DNA from: DAIDHZ01 sp965370365
GTDB lineage: Bacteria; Chlamydiota; Chlamydiia; Chlamydiales; SM23-39
Length of the DNA: 30,011 bases
Reading direction: 5' to 3'
Assembly: GCA_965370365.1 (NCBI GenBank)
Contig: CBDUSP010000012.1
Coordinates: 1-30,011, forward strand
The translations under genes were made by a program, and so were the position numbers. Shown here piece after piece: positions 14,219 through 22,432 of the stretch. Position 1 is the stretch's first letter, and every line of letters starts with the position of its first letter. The notes under the pieces are model-generated. The model worked only from the letters and a program-made list of their open reading frames with translations, was not told where the DNA came from and searched no databases.

Positions 14219-15256
14219 ATGGACGAGCAGAAAAGAGAATCAATCTTCAAAAGCGCTCTTAGAACGTTTTGCAAAATGTTCTTCGGCTTTGGTGGCATTT
14301 TAATTGCCCTTTTTCTCTTCTCCAGTCTCTTTTCCCTTCTTTCCTCTTCCAATCTTTTGGATCAAAAAACAAGCCTCTCCATCTTAACCGATGCAGAGGG
14401 GAAAAAAGAGTCGCTCTCCGCCTCTTCTCCCGTCATTTTGCAGATCGATATTCACGGCATCATTGGAGAACCCGGAAAACTCGATGCGGAAAACTTCCAA
14501 AACGTTCTGACGGACTCTAGAATGGGAACACTCGCAAACGACCGCGTAAAAGGAATCTTACTCCACTTTAACACCCCTGGCGGCACCGTTGTCGACTCGG
14601 ATGCAATTTATCGCATGATTAATGATTACAAAAAGCAGTACAACATCCCTGTTTTTGGCTATGCTGAAGGTTTGTGCGCCTCTGGTGGAATGTATATTGC
14701 CGCCACTGCAGACAAAATGTTTGCAGGTCCTGCAAGCACGATCGGCTCTGTCGGCGTTCGGATGGGCCCTTTTCTTAACGTCTATGACTTAATGGGAAAA
14801 ATCGGCGTACAGGCAAAAACACTTACCGAAGGCCTCGATAAAGACATGCTCAACCCCACACGCCCCTGGAAAGAGGGCGAAGACGCCTCGATTCAGGCTG
14901 TTATGTCTTTCATGTATGAGCAGTTTGTCGACATCGTAACAACAGGCAGACCAGGTGTTAGTAAATCAAGGCTTGTCCAGGAATATGGCGCTCAAGTCTT
15001 TGACTGCGTAAAAGCTGAAAAAATTGGCTATGTTGACGTTGCGATGTCGTCAAGAAATGACACCTTAAAAGAACTTGTAGAGGCTGCGCACATTAAAGAG
15101 GCATATCAAGTCGTTCAACTCTCCCCAAAACATCCTTGGCTCACTGAGCTTACATCAAGTCAATCCCCTCTTCTCACTGGCAAAGTAGAGCACATTTTTG
15201 ATCCAATTCCAGCAAGTGTAAGAGAGCAAGCATGTTATTTATACAGATATGAATAA
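14219..15256 (+). CDS. sppA: Signal peptide peptidase SppA/SohB-type serine protease
   Basis: 345 residues. One N-terminal membrane helix (FFGFGGILIALFLFSSLFSL) is followed by a periplasmic S49-family protease domain. LHFNTPGGTVVDSD is the conserved strand-turn, GLCASGGMYIA carries the nucleophile Ser, and GLDKDMLNPTRP holds the probable catalytic Lys of the Ser/Lys dyad. The family degrades signal peptides left after secretion. The open frame begins at 14129, but the promoter at 14162-14189 and the GGGGAT five bases before 14219 favour the later ATG. The stop overlaps polA by 8 bases. In C. trachomatis the orthologue (CT494, sohB) also adjoins polA, coaE and rho. Confidence 0.9.
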   Translation: MDEQKRESIFKSALRTFCKMFFGFGGILIALFLFSSLFSLLSSSNLLDQKTSLSILTDAEGKKESLSASSPVILQIDIHGIIGEPGKLDAENFQNVLTDSRMGTLANDRVKGILLHFNTPGGTVVDSDAIYRMINDYKKQYNIPVFGYAEGLCASGGMYIAATADKMFAGPASTIGSVGVRMGPFLNVYDLMGKIGVQAKTLTEGLDKDMLNPTRPWKEGEDASIQAVMSFMYEQFVDIVTTGRPGVSKSRLVQEYGAQVFDCVKAEKIGYVDVAMSSRNDTLKELVEAAHIKEAYQVVQLSPKHPWLTELTSSQSPLLTGKVEHIFDPIPASVREQACYLYRYE

Positions 15257-17897
15257 ACTCTACGTTATTGATGCGATCAATTACTTGTTTCGCTCATATT
15301 ATGCAATCGGTCCGATGACCAATGCCTCGGGAGAGGCAACAGGCGCTGTCTACGGGTTTATTAGATCCATCCAAAAACTCATCAAAACGCTAGAGACCGA
15401 ACACATTGTCTGCGTGTTTGATGGCCCCGATAACAAAAAATCGCGTCAGAAGATCTATGCAGACTACAAAGGGCATCGAAAGCCTGCCCCTGAAGATCTC
15501 ATCTCTCAGTTTGAATGGGCTTACAAATATTGTGAGCTCTCTGGCATTCCAACTTTATGTGTTGAAGGGGTCGAGGCTGATGATGTGATGGGAACGCTTG
15601 CTCTTTGGTCAGAGAAAAAAGGAGCGAAAACCTATCTCTGCACAAGTGATAAAGACATGGCCCAGCTTGTAAACAAGCACATTTTTATGCTGCATCCTCA
15701 CAAGGACTACCTGCTGATTGATGAGAAAAAAGTCGAAGAATTATTTAGAGTAAGACCCGATCAAATTCTTGACTACCTCAGCATAACCGGAGATGCATCC
15801 GATAACATTCCAGGCGTTCCTGGATTTGGTCCAAAAACAGCCTCCGCTCTTTTGCAAGAGTTCGGCTCCCTTGAAAAGATTTTAGAAAATATCGACAAAA
15901 TTCCCGGAGCCAAAAAACAGCAAACATTTAGAGAAAATCAGGATCTTGCCCTTCTATCCCAGCAGCTTGCAACACTTGATACGAACATAAAAATTCCTCA
16001 CGAGGTTTCATTTTATCTTAAAAAAGAGCCTGATTTAGCTAAGCTTACCGAATTTTATCATGAGCTGCAGTTTAACTCGCTTCTGAAAGAGATCTCTCCA
16101 GCTGAACCAAAAAAAGACAAGTCTTCAAAATATCATCTTATTAAGAGTTTGGATGAACTTGAGACTCTTTTGAAAAAGATATCTACTCAAAAAGAAGTCT
16201 GCATTGATACAGAGACAACAGGTCTCGATGCCATGACAGCAGAGCTTGTCGGCATTGGATTTGGAGTGGCCCCTTCAGAGGCCTGGTATGTCCCTCTAAA
16301 TGGGGAGATGAAAGAAGCAGAGGTCGTTAAATCTCTTCAAGCGTTTTTTAAATCGGCAAAGTGCGCCTTTTTTGGGCACAACCTTAAGTATGATATCCAC
16401 ATCCTTGAAAACCTCGAAATTGAAGTAAAAGAGATTTGCTTTGATACGATGCTTGCATCGTATGTCTTAGAGCCTGAAAAAAGAAAACATGGTTTAGATG
16501 GTCTATGTTTAGAAAAGTTTAAGCATGCAAAAATTCCACTGGAAAGCCTTATTGGAAAAGGGAAAACACAAAAATCAATGCTCGATGTGCCTGTTGAAAA
16601 AGCAAGCGATTACTGCTGCGAGGACATCGACTACACAGTTCGTCTTAAACTTCTCTTTGAAAAAGAGCTCAAAGAAAAAAAATTAACGAGTGTTTTTTCT
16701 GATATTGAATTGCCCCTTCTTCCCATTTTGGCAAAGATGGAAAGGCACGGGATTTCCCTCGATACAGATCGATTACAAGAGATTGGAAAAACGCTCAATC
16801 AAGAACTTGCGAAACTAAAGAAAAAAGTCTTTGCAGAGGCGGGCAAAGAATTTAATCTCAATTCCCCAAAGCAACTCAGCCACGTTCTTTTTGAAGATTT
16901 GGGTCTCAAAAAACCGGCAAAAGCCAAAACAGCGTTTGCAACAGGCGCCGATGTTCTCGAAGAGCTCTCTGTTGAAAATGAAGTTGCAAGCCATATTTTA
17001 CACTACAGAGCGCTTGAAAAGCTCCGGAGCACATATGTGGAAGCGCTTCCTCTTTCCGTAAATGACAAGACCGGGAAAATTCACTGCTCATTTAATCAGT
17101 CCGTTGCAGCAACGGGAAGACTTTCTTCACAAAGCCCCAACTTGCAAAACATCCCAACACGAAGCCGAGAAGGAAAATCCATTCGCTCCTGCTTTAAACC
17201 TGCGAAAAAAGGGTGGAGCTTTGTCGGCGGCGACTACTCACAAATCGAGCTTCGCCTCCTTGCGCATTTAAGTGGAGACAAGGAACTAATCGGTGCTTTT
17301 TTAGCAAAAGAAGATATTCACGAGCATACGGCATCACTCATTTTCAATCTGCCGATCACAATGATCACTCCAGAGATGCGCAATGCTGCAAAAACGGTAA
17401 ACTTTGGCATCATCTATGGGCAGGGCCCTTATGGACTTTCCAAACTTCTCCATATTCCTATGAAAGAGGCGTCCGAGTTTATCAAAACATATTTTGAAAG
17501 ATATCCGTCTATTCAGAAGTACTTAGAATCCTGCAAGGAAAGTGCCCGCGACAAAGGATTTTCAATCACGCTTATGGGAAGGCAAAGGCCCATCCCTGAG
17601 ATTAAAAATAAAAATCCAGCTGTCAGAGCCGCTGCTGAGCGCCTTGCAATCAATACTCCTTTGCAAGGGACCGCAGCTGATCTCATCAAGCTTGCAATGA
17701 TCGAAATTGACAAGGAGATCAAAAAACTCGAGGGAAAAATGATCCTTCAAATCCACGATGAATTGATTTTCGAAGTCCCCGATGATGAAATTCCAACCTT
17801 CAAAAAACTCATCAAAGACAAGATGGAACATGTTTTCAAATTAAAAGTTCCTATTATCGTTGATATCGCTGTTGGCAAAAATTGGGCCGAATGTTAA
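15249..17897 (+). CDS. polA: DNA polymerase I
   Basis: 882 residues in the classical three-domain layout. The N-terminal 5'-3' exonuclease (1-290) includes VEADDVMGTLA and TGDASDNIPGVPGFGPKTA. A 3'-5' exonuclease (about 300-480) keeps its acidic residues: DTETTG near 318, GHNLKYD, and YCCEDIDYT. The polymerase domain has motif A GDYSQIELR (near 661), motif B RNAAKTVNFGIIYGQG (near 710) and motif C QIHDELIFEVP (near 833). Both nuclease activities therefore look intact. It fills gaps and replaces RNA primers during replication and repair. The start overlaps the sppA end by 8 bases and the stop overlaps coaE by 7, consistent with translational coupling. Confidence 0.97.
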   Translation: MNKLYVIDAINYLFRSYYAIGPMTNASGEATGAVYGFIRSIQKLIKTLETEHIVCVFDGPDNKKSRQKIYADYKGHRKPAPEDLISQFEWAYKYCELSGIPTLCVEGVEADDVMGTLALWSEKKGAKTYLCTSDKDMAQLVNKHIFMLHPHKDYLLIDEKKVEELFRVRPDQILDYLSITGDASDNIPGVPGFGPKTASALLQEFGSLEKILENIDKIPGAKKQQTFRENQDLALLSQQLATLDTNIKIPHEVSFYLKKEPDLAKLTEFYHELQFNSLLKEISPAEPKKDKSSKYHLIKSLDELETLLKKISTQKEVCIDTETTGLDAMTAELVGIGFGVAPSEAWYVPLNGEMKEAEVVKSLQAFFKSAKCAFFGHNLKYDIHILENLEIEVKEICFDTMLASYVLEPEKRKHGLDGLCLEKFKHAKIPLESLIGKGKTQKSMLDVPVEKASDYCCEDIDYTVRLKLLFEKELKEKKLTSVFSDIELPLLPILAKMERHGISLDTDRLQEIGKTLNQELAKLKKKVFAEAGKEFNLNSPKQLSHVLFEDLGLKKPAKAKTAFATGADVLEELSVENEVASHILHYRALEKLRSTYVEALPLSVNDKTGKIHCSFNQSVAATGRLSSQSPNLQNIPTRSREGKSIRSCFKPAKKGWSFVGGDYSQIELRLLAHLSGDKELIGAFLAKEDIHEHTASLIFNLPITMITPEMRNAAKTVNFGIIYGQGPYGLSKLLHIPMKEASEFIKTYFERYPSIQKYLESCKESARDKGFSITLMGRQRPIPEIKNKNPAVRAAAERLAINTPLQGTAADLIKLAMIEIDKEIKKLEGKMILQIHDELIFEVPDDEIPTFKKLIKDKMEHVFKLKVPIIVDIAVGKNWAEC

Positions 17898-18484
17898 ATT
17901 TAAGGAAAGTTGCTATCACAGGCGGGATAGCAAGCGGAAAAAGTTCCGTTTGCCAGTTCTTTAGAGAAATGGGAGCTTTCGTTGTAAGCAGCGATGCGAT
18001 TGTACACGAGCTTCTTGCCCCCGGTACGGAACTTTGCAAAAAAGTCTCTACTCTTCTTGGAATTAAAGAAAGTGTTGAATTTCGAAAGAGCATTGCGGAA
18101 AAAGTCTTTAAGGATCCAAGACTACTTGATAGGCTCGAAAAAACACTTCATCCGGTAGTTCTCGAAAGAATAGAAAACCTCTACGCTAAAAACTCGAAAA
18201 AGGAAATTTACTCTAGCTTTGTTGTCGAAACGCCTCTTCTTTTTGAAATCAAGAATGAAGAATTTTACGACGTCATCATCACAGTTGTTGCAGATGAGGA
18301 CATTGCAAAGAAACGCTTTGCACAAGCTGGGTTTTCCGAAGATGACTATGAAAGACGCATGAAGCGCCAATTGAGCTCGGTAAAAAAAGCCGCTCTCTCA
18401 GACTTTGCAATCGAAAACAATGGATCCTTAGAGGATCTAAAAAAACAAGTTATTCAAATTAACCAAACTTTACAGGAACTATGA
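17891..18484 (+). CDS. coaE: Dephospho-CoA kinase
   Basis: 197 residues. This kinase phosphorylates dephospho-CoA at the ribose 3' position, the last step of coenzyme A synthesis. It has a P-loop in ITGGIASGKSSVCQF, followed by SSDAIVHELL (substrate region), a LEKTLHPVVLERI segment typical of CoaE, and VVETPLLFE. A TTG at 17882 is in frame, but the ATG at 17891, which overlaps the polA stop as ATGTTAA, gives the usual beginning just ahead of the P-loop. It overlaps rho by four bases (ATGA). Confidence 0.95.
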   Translation: MLNLRKVAITGGIASGKSSVCQFFREMGAFVVSSDAIVHELLAPGTELCKKVSTLLGIKESVEFRKSIAEKVFKDPRLLDRLEKTLHPVVLERIENLYAKNSKKEIYSSFVVETPLLFEIKNEEFYDVIITVVADEDIAKKRFAQAGFSEDDYERRMKRQLSSVKKAALSDFAIENNGSLEDLKKQVIQINQTLQEL

Positions 18485-19803
18485 GCCAGGACCAGACAAC
18501 AGACACAAAGCCTAAAGAAGAGATCCAACAAGATCCAGATTTTGAGGCCGTAACAAAGATCTCAGATCTTCAGCAAATGAACATTGCTGAGCTCCAAAAC
18601 TATGCAAGAAATATTGGGCTTAAACACACAGGATCTTTAACAAAGTCAGCTGTCGTCTTTGAAATTGTGAAGAGCATATCCAGCCGCAAAAACGAAGTTC
18701 TCTACGGAGAAGGGGCCTTAGAAATTCTTCCTGATGGATTTGGGTTCCTTAGATCACCAAACTATAACTTCCTTCCCTCGGCCGAAGACATCTACGTTTC
18801 TCCTGCACAAATCAGACGGTTTGAGTTAAGAAGAGGAGATACTCTATTTGGAACCATTCGCGCGCCAAAGGACAAGGAAAAGTACTTTGCTCTTTTAAGA
18901 GTCGAGAAGATCAATGGCAAAACGTATGAAGAGTCAAAAGATCGCCTTCTTTTTGAAAGCTTAACGCCGCTCTATCCAGACAAACGCCTTGTCATGGAAA
19001 CGACAAAAGAAAAACTCGGCACGCGAGTGATGGACTTAGCAGCCCCCATTGGAAAGGGTCAAAGGGCGCTCATCGTTGCCCCTCCAAAAGCCGGGAAAAC
19101 GATTCTGATACAAAGTATTGCAAACGCAATTGAAATCAACAATCCGGAAGTTGTCCTCATGGTCCTTCTTATCGACGAGCGTCCTGAAGAAGTTACCGAC
19201 ATGATGCGCACGGTTAAAGGAGAAGTTCTTGCATCAACCTTTGATGAGCCTCCAGAAAGACACGTTCAGATTGCCGAGATGACAATTGAGCGCGCAAGAC
19301 GCCTGGTCGAGTCTGGCCATGACGTTGTCATCCTTCTCGATAGTATTACTAGGCTTGCTAGAGCATATAACACTGTTCAGCCCCACTCAGGGAAGATTTT
19401 GAGCGGCGGTGTGGATGCAAATGCGCTTCACAAGCCAAAAAGATTCTTTGGAGCTGCCCGAAACGTCGAGCAAGGAGGATCTCTCACAATTATCGCAACA
19501 GCCCTCATCGACACAGGCTCTCGTATGGACGAGGTGATCTTTGAAGAGTTTAAGGGGACCGGAAACATGGAGCTTGTCCTCGATCGAAGACTTGCTGACC
19601 GAAGAATCTGGCCAGCGATCGACGTCATTAAGAGCGGTACGAGAAAAGAAGAGCTCCTCTACCATCCGGCAGAGCTTGAGAAGATTTATCTCCTACGCCA
19701 GGGCGTTTCCGACCTAACCCCCCTCGATGCTATGAATCTCTTGACAGGAAGACTCAAAAAGACATCCAACAATGCAGAGTTCCTCCTCTCCATGAAGGAT
19801 TAA
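18481..19803 (+). CDS. rho: Transcription termination factor Rho
   Basis: 440 residues, a standard-length Rho. This hexameric RNA-dependent ATPase translocates along nascent RNA and releases RNA polymerase. It has an N-terminal Rho-N helix-loop region (IAELQNYARNIGLKHTGSLT) and a cold-shock-like RNA-binding domain (EILPDGFGFLRSPNYNFLPS, then DIYVSPAQIRRF). Walker A is PPKAGKT near 201-207, with DERPEEVTDM after it. The Q-loop region is LLDSITRLARAYNTV, and the secondary RNA site/R-loop is LSGGVDANALHKPKRFFGAARN. There is no long acidic insertion. It starts within the coaE stop (ATGA) and is the last gene of the operon; no stem-loop terminator is seen after it. Confidence 0.98.
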   Translation: MSQDQTTDTKPKEEIQQDPDFEAVTKISDLQQMNIAELQNYARNIGLKHTGSLTKSAVVFEIVKSISSRKNEVLYGEGALEILPDGFGFLRSPNYNFLPSAEDIYVSPAQIRRFELRRGDTLFGTIRAPKDKEKYFALLRVEKINGKTYEESKDRLLFESLTPLYPDKRLVMETTKEKLGTRVMDLAAPIGKGQRALIVAPPKAGKTILIQSIANAIEINNPEVVLMVLLIDERPEEVTDMMRTVKGEVLASTFDEPPERHVQIAEMTIERARRLVESGHDVVILLDSITRLARAYNTVQPHSGKILSGGVDANALHKPKRFFGAARNVEQGGSLTIIATALIDTGSRMDEVIFEEFKGTGNMELVLDRRLADRRIWPAIDVIKSGTRKEELLYHPAELEKIYLLRQGVSDLTPLDAMNLLTGRLKKTSNNAEFLLSMKD

Positions 19804-19832
19804 TCGTCCTCTCAGCAAATAAGGGGAAAGAA

Positions 19833-19919
19833 ATGAGAAGAAGTAGATTCACAGAAGAGCAGATCATCCGAGTTCTCAAGAGAATGGAGAAAGTCTATTT
19901 AAAAATAGTTGAAAAATAA
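19833..19919 (+). pseudogene. Truncated IS3-family transposase OrfA remnant
   Basis: A 28-residue frame, MRRSRFTEEQIIRVLKRMEK..., matches the conserved beginning of IS3/IS407-type OrfA proteins (M[RK]KSRFTEEQI...L[KR]). Homology is lost after about 18 residues and a stop follows. The rest of the helix-turn-helix, OrfB and any terminal inverted repeats are missing. AAGGGGAAAG precedes the ATG, so the original ribosome binding site may survive. It records a past insertion just downstream of rho. Confidence 0.75.
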
Positions 19920-19936
19920 GGGGCACAGGTTATACT
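19909..19936 (+). promoter_or_regulatory. Promoter for the small coiled-coil gene
   Basis: TTGAAA (19909-19914), 16-base spacer, TATACT (19931-19936), then about 30 bases to the ATG at 19972. The -35 lies inside the end of the transposase remnant. Confidence 0.6.
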
Positions 19937-19971
19937 TTCTTCAGCTACACCAAAATATCCAGGAGGAAAGA

Positions 19972-20160
19972 ATGTCTGTATCATCTATTAGGTCAGAGAT
20001 TAACCAGTTGAAAGGTCAACGAGATGCAATGAGCGGTATGCATGGAGCTACGCTATACGATAACCAAGGCAGACTCAGCAGCATAAACGTCCGTATAGAG
20101 AAGCTTTATAAAAAGCTAGACGCTCTAGGGGAGAGTAGGTCAGAGTGCGTGGTTCAATAA
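19972..20160 (+). CDS. Small coiled-coil protein, unknown function
   Basis: 62 residues, MSVSSIRSEINQLKGQRDAM..., with two amphipathic helices (about 3-20 and 36-52, SSINVRIEKLYKKLDAL) around a Gly-rich turn. It is charged and soluble, with no signal peptide and a single Cys near the end. A strong AGGAGG five bases before the ATG and a near-consensus promoter argue that it is expressed. No family is recognised. Short two-helix proteins of this kind can be chaperones or secretion-system accessory proteins, but the context (after rho and a transposase remnant) gives no support. Confidence 0.6.
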   Translation: MSVSSIRSEINQLKGQRDAMSGMHGATLYDNQGRLSSINVRIEKLYKKLDALGESRSECVVQ

Positions 20161-20279
20161 TGGAAAATCATAAACCTACATAAAAAAAGCCTTGCGTGAA
20201 CGTTGCGATTCAGGTGTTGGCTTCCACGTTATTAAGAAGCCACTGATCAATTCATTCGCTTTGCTCTAGGACAAAACTC

Positions 20280-20400
20280 ACCGAAAAAGTTAATTTTCGA
20301 TCTGTAATAACTTGGCCAAGTTTATTCCGATCTCCAAATTAACTTTTTCGGCGTTTTTGGCGCGAATCCCCGGCAAAGCAGTTATTCAGTGTTTCCTTGA
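20280..20400. repeat. Terminal-inverted-repeat element, copy B
   Basis: The left arm at 20280-20295 is identical to that of copy A (1-16). The right arm at 20337-20352 matches in 15 of 16 bases. The core carries GTAATAACTTGG as in copy C. The tail (GGCGCGAATCCC, GGCAAAGCAGTTATTCAG) continues the match to copy A until about 20397. Confidence 0.75.
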
Positions 20401-20479
20401 AGGAAGCGTCAATTTGGGCGTTTGTTGGAGTTTCATTTGCCTATACCCTGATGCTGATGCGCAAGCAATAGATTCCATA

Positions 20480-20520
20480 AAGTTCTTTTCAAGAAAATAA
20501 TATTCTTGTAAAAGAAGCTT
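20480..20520. repeat. Hairpin-forming inverted repeat
   Basis: AAGTTCTTTTCAAGAA (20480-20495) faces TTCTTGTAAAAGAAGCTT (20503-20520), an imperfect complement with a short AATAATA-like loop. It ends where the next, longer palindrome begins. Confidence 0.6.
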
Positions 20521-20647
20521 TAGAGGGGGCCTATAACGCGAGGCTTCGTCGCTTTTTCGGGCTTATTTTGTCCCCCGAAAAAAAGCGCAAAATCGGCTCA
20601 AAAGAACCCGAAAAGCAACAAAAGATCGCGTTGTAGGACCCCTCCTA
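20521..20647. repeat. Long imperfect palindrome abutting a gene start
   Basis: The left arm TAGAGGGGGCCTATAACGCG (20521-20540) and following bases pair with the right arm ending CGCGTTGTAGGACCCCTCCTA at 20647. By eye the arms are about 50 bases, roughly 80% matched, and include GCTTTTTCGGG / CCCGAAAAGC. The right edge is five bases before the ATG at 20653. Its role is unknown; it is mobile-repeat-like or an RNA hairpin in the leader of that gene. Confidence 0.65.
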
Positions 20648-20652
20648 GGGCT

Positions 20653-21489
20653 ATGAAAGCGACTTTATACTTATCTGTTCTTTGTTTTCTTTGCGCGGGA
20701 GGCTATTTATCATGGAATAAATTCCCGCAGGTTCGTGCAAAAGCCGAAGAGCTTTTGAATACCTCCACGTTCCAAACACTCGAAGTGCGCTATAATGCCG
20801 AAAGCATTATGGAAATGCACCGAAGAGAACTTTTAAAAGATCCCAACCACACGTTTTTAGAACCCACTTTAATGTTTGTCCCCTATCTTTTCATGGACGT
20901 GAAATACACACGCAATCAAGAAAAAACAGGTGAGGGCATCATTCTTTGGGGGCTTCTCGACGGAGAGATGGTCATCAATACAAGCACTTGGGAAAGAACA
21001 CATGGCTTTACTGACTGCATCGCATCCAATGCCACAAAACATGAGTTTCGGATCATGAATGCCCTCGCCTCTCATGGAGGATCGTGGGACCGAGAAGGAT
21101 TGTCCAAGTTTTTGAATTTGGAAAACAATGCCCTCGACACATGGATCGATAGCTGCCGCAAAAAAAATCTGATCGTCCAGACAGGAAACTCCTATCGCCT
21201 TCACTTGCAAAACCCAAAGATTCAGGTCACACCGGAAACCAAAATCGATCATTGGCTCGTCACAAAACCCACCAAACACGCTCAACGCGTCAATAGACGC
21301 TATCGCCCTGCACAGATCGAAGTGATTGCAAAAGCCGCGTTTGGAAATGATTTTGCCATCCGTAAGACACTTGAAATTTTCCTTCCAGTTTATAGCATTG
21401 TCGTCCAAAATCCAGACGGATCTCAGATGATTTCCTATTGGAACGCGTTAAATGGAAAACAGTACATCCCCCCCTACGACTTCGAATAA
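20653..21489 (+). CDS. Anchored or exported protein of unknown function
   Basis: 278 residues with an N-terminal hydrophobic anchor or signal (MKATLYLSVLCFLCAGGYLSW). The middle part (about 128-185) has a winged-helix look: KHEFRIMNALASHGGSWDRE, then LSKFLNLENNALDTWIDSCR, and a KNLIVQTGNSYRLHL hairpin. If real, it would sit on a membrane-tethered protein. The C-terminal part (MISYWNALNGKQYIPPYDFE) is not recognised. Only a weak ribosome binding site (TAGGG, very close) is present because the palindrome reaches almost to the ATG. The last 38 bases overlap the glycosyltransferase gene in another frame, so the two are likely co-expressed. Confidence 0.7.
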   Translation: MKATLYLSVLCFLCAGGYLSWNKFPQVRAKAEELLNTSTFQTLEVRYNAESIMEMHRRELLKDPNHTFLEPTLMFVPYLFMDVKYTRNQEKTGEGIILWGLLDGEMVINTSTWERTHGFTDCIASNATKHEFRIMNALASHGGSWDREGLSKFLNLENNALDTWIDSCRKKNLIVQTGNSYRLHLQNPKIQVTPETKIDHWLVTKPTKHAQRVNRRYRPAQIEVIAKAAFGNDFAIRKTLEIFLPVYSIVVQNPDGSQMISYWNALNGKQYIPPYDFE

Positions 21490-22420
21490 AATTCTGGTCG
21501 TTTTAGTTAACTGGAATGGAAAACTAGACACTCTTGAGTGCCTAACCTCTTTAAAATCAGTTGCTTACCCTCACACAGCCGTTGTTGTCGATAATGGATC
21601 AAGGGATGATTCAGTTGCCTGTATTCGTAAAGAATTTCCAGAGGTTCTTGTTTTCGAAACGGGAGGAAATCTTGGCTTTGCAGGGGGCAATAATGTGGCC
21701 TTGGAATGGGCTCTTAAAAAAGATTTCGAGTGGATCCTCCTTTTAAACAATGACACCGTCGTCGATCCAAATTTTTTAAGTGCGTTTCTCGACGCATCAA
21801 GAGCAGAGCCCAAAGCCAAGATCTTGGGAGCTAAAATCTATCGCTACGATAAGAAAAATACGATCGATCATTTAGGCGGGATGTGGAATCCAAACATTGG
21901 AGAGTTTGTGTCTCTTAAAAAGGATACAGAACACATGCAAAAAGTTGATTATGTCTGTGGCGCAGCCCTTTTTATGCACAGGAGCGTTCCTGAAGATATC
22001 GGTCTTTTAGAACCAAGTTTTTTTCTTTTCTGGGAAGAGACCGATTTTTGCTGTAGAGCAAGGCGCCGTGGCTTTGAAGTTTGGACAGCCCCAAAAGCAA
22101 AAATATGGCACAAAGTCTCCTCCTCATTTACAGGAGGCAAACCCCAAATGCACTACTTTTGGTGGAGAAGCCGCCTTCTTTGGATCAGCCGCAACCTTAC
22201 GCATGAGGAAAAAAAACGCATTTACCGCAACGTCATCCTCCCCGATCTTTGGAAAACGTGTCGGCACTATCTCCTTCGCTCTTTACAAAATGGGATAGCG
22301 ACTCTCCTCTTTAAAAAGCCATCCAAACAAAAAGCTCTTCGAAATAAAGCAGGCCTCGTTGGCGCTATCCACTACTTTAGAGGGAGATTCGGGACGTCTC
22401 CTCGCTCTCTTCAGGGCTAA
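21452..22420 (+). CDS. Family 2 glycosyltransferase (rhamnosyltransferase-like)
   Basis: 322 residues with the GT-A nucleotide-sugar fold of glycosyltransferase family 2. LVVLVNWNG begins the first strand, VVVDNGSRDDS (44-54) binds nucleotide, GNLGFAGGNN (72-81) is the signature of the rhamnosyltransferase/WcaE-like group, and LLLNNDT (97-102) is in the DXD position. PSFFLFWEETDFCCRARRRG holds the acceptor-side acidic residues (the ED-like motif). No membrane helix is present, so the enzyme is probably cytoplasmic or peripherally bound. It likely adds a sugar to a surface glycan or lipid; the donor and acceptor are not defined by sequence. No other glycan genes are nearby. Confidence 0.88.
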   Translation: MENSTSPPTTSNKILVVLVNWNGKLDTLECLTSLKSVAYPHTAVVVDNGSRDDSVACIRKEFPEVLVFETGGNLGFAGGNNVALEWALKKDFEWILLLNNDTVVDPNFLSAFLDASRAEPKAKILGAKIYRYDKKNTIDHLGGMWNPNIGEFVSLKKDTEHMQKVDYVCGAALFMHRSVPEDIGLLEPSFFLFWEETDFCCRARRRGFEVWTAPKAKIWHKVSSSFTGGKPQMHYFWWRSRLLWISRNLTHEEKKRIYRNVILPDLWKTCRHYLLRSLQNGIATLLFKKPSKQKALRNKAGLVGAIHYFRGRFGTSPRSLQG

Positions 22421-22432
22421 CGCATTAAAAAA

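Larger units (their letters stand above)
20161..20652. other. Gene-free, palindrome-rich stretch
   Basis: No credible gene in 492 bases. It holds inverted-repeat copy B (20280-20400), a hairpin (20480-20520) and a long imperfect palindrome (20521-20647), which together fill most of the interval. Positions 20161-20279 show nothing I can name. A 62-codon frame at 20312-20500 runs across repeat DNA and lacks a ribosome binding site. Confidence 0.7.

Noticed and set aside
20312..20500. 62-codon plus-strand frame
   Set aside because: It runs through inverted-repeat copy B, has no ribosome binding site and resembles no protein.
20869..21408. 179-codon minus-strand frame
   Set aside because: It is antisense to the anchored protein gene, whose signal sequence, overlap with the glycosyltransferase and codon use support the plus strand.
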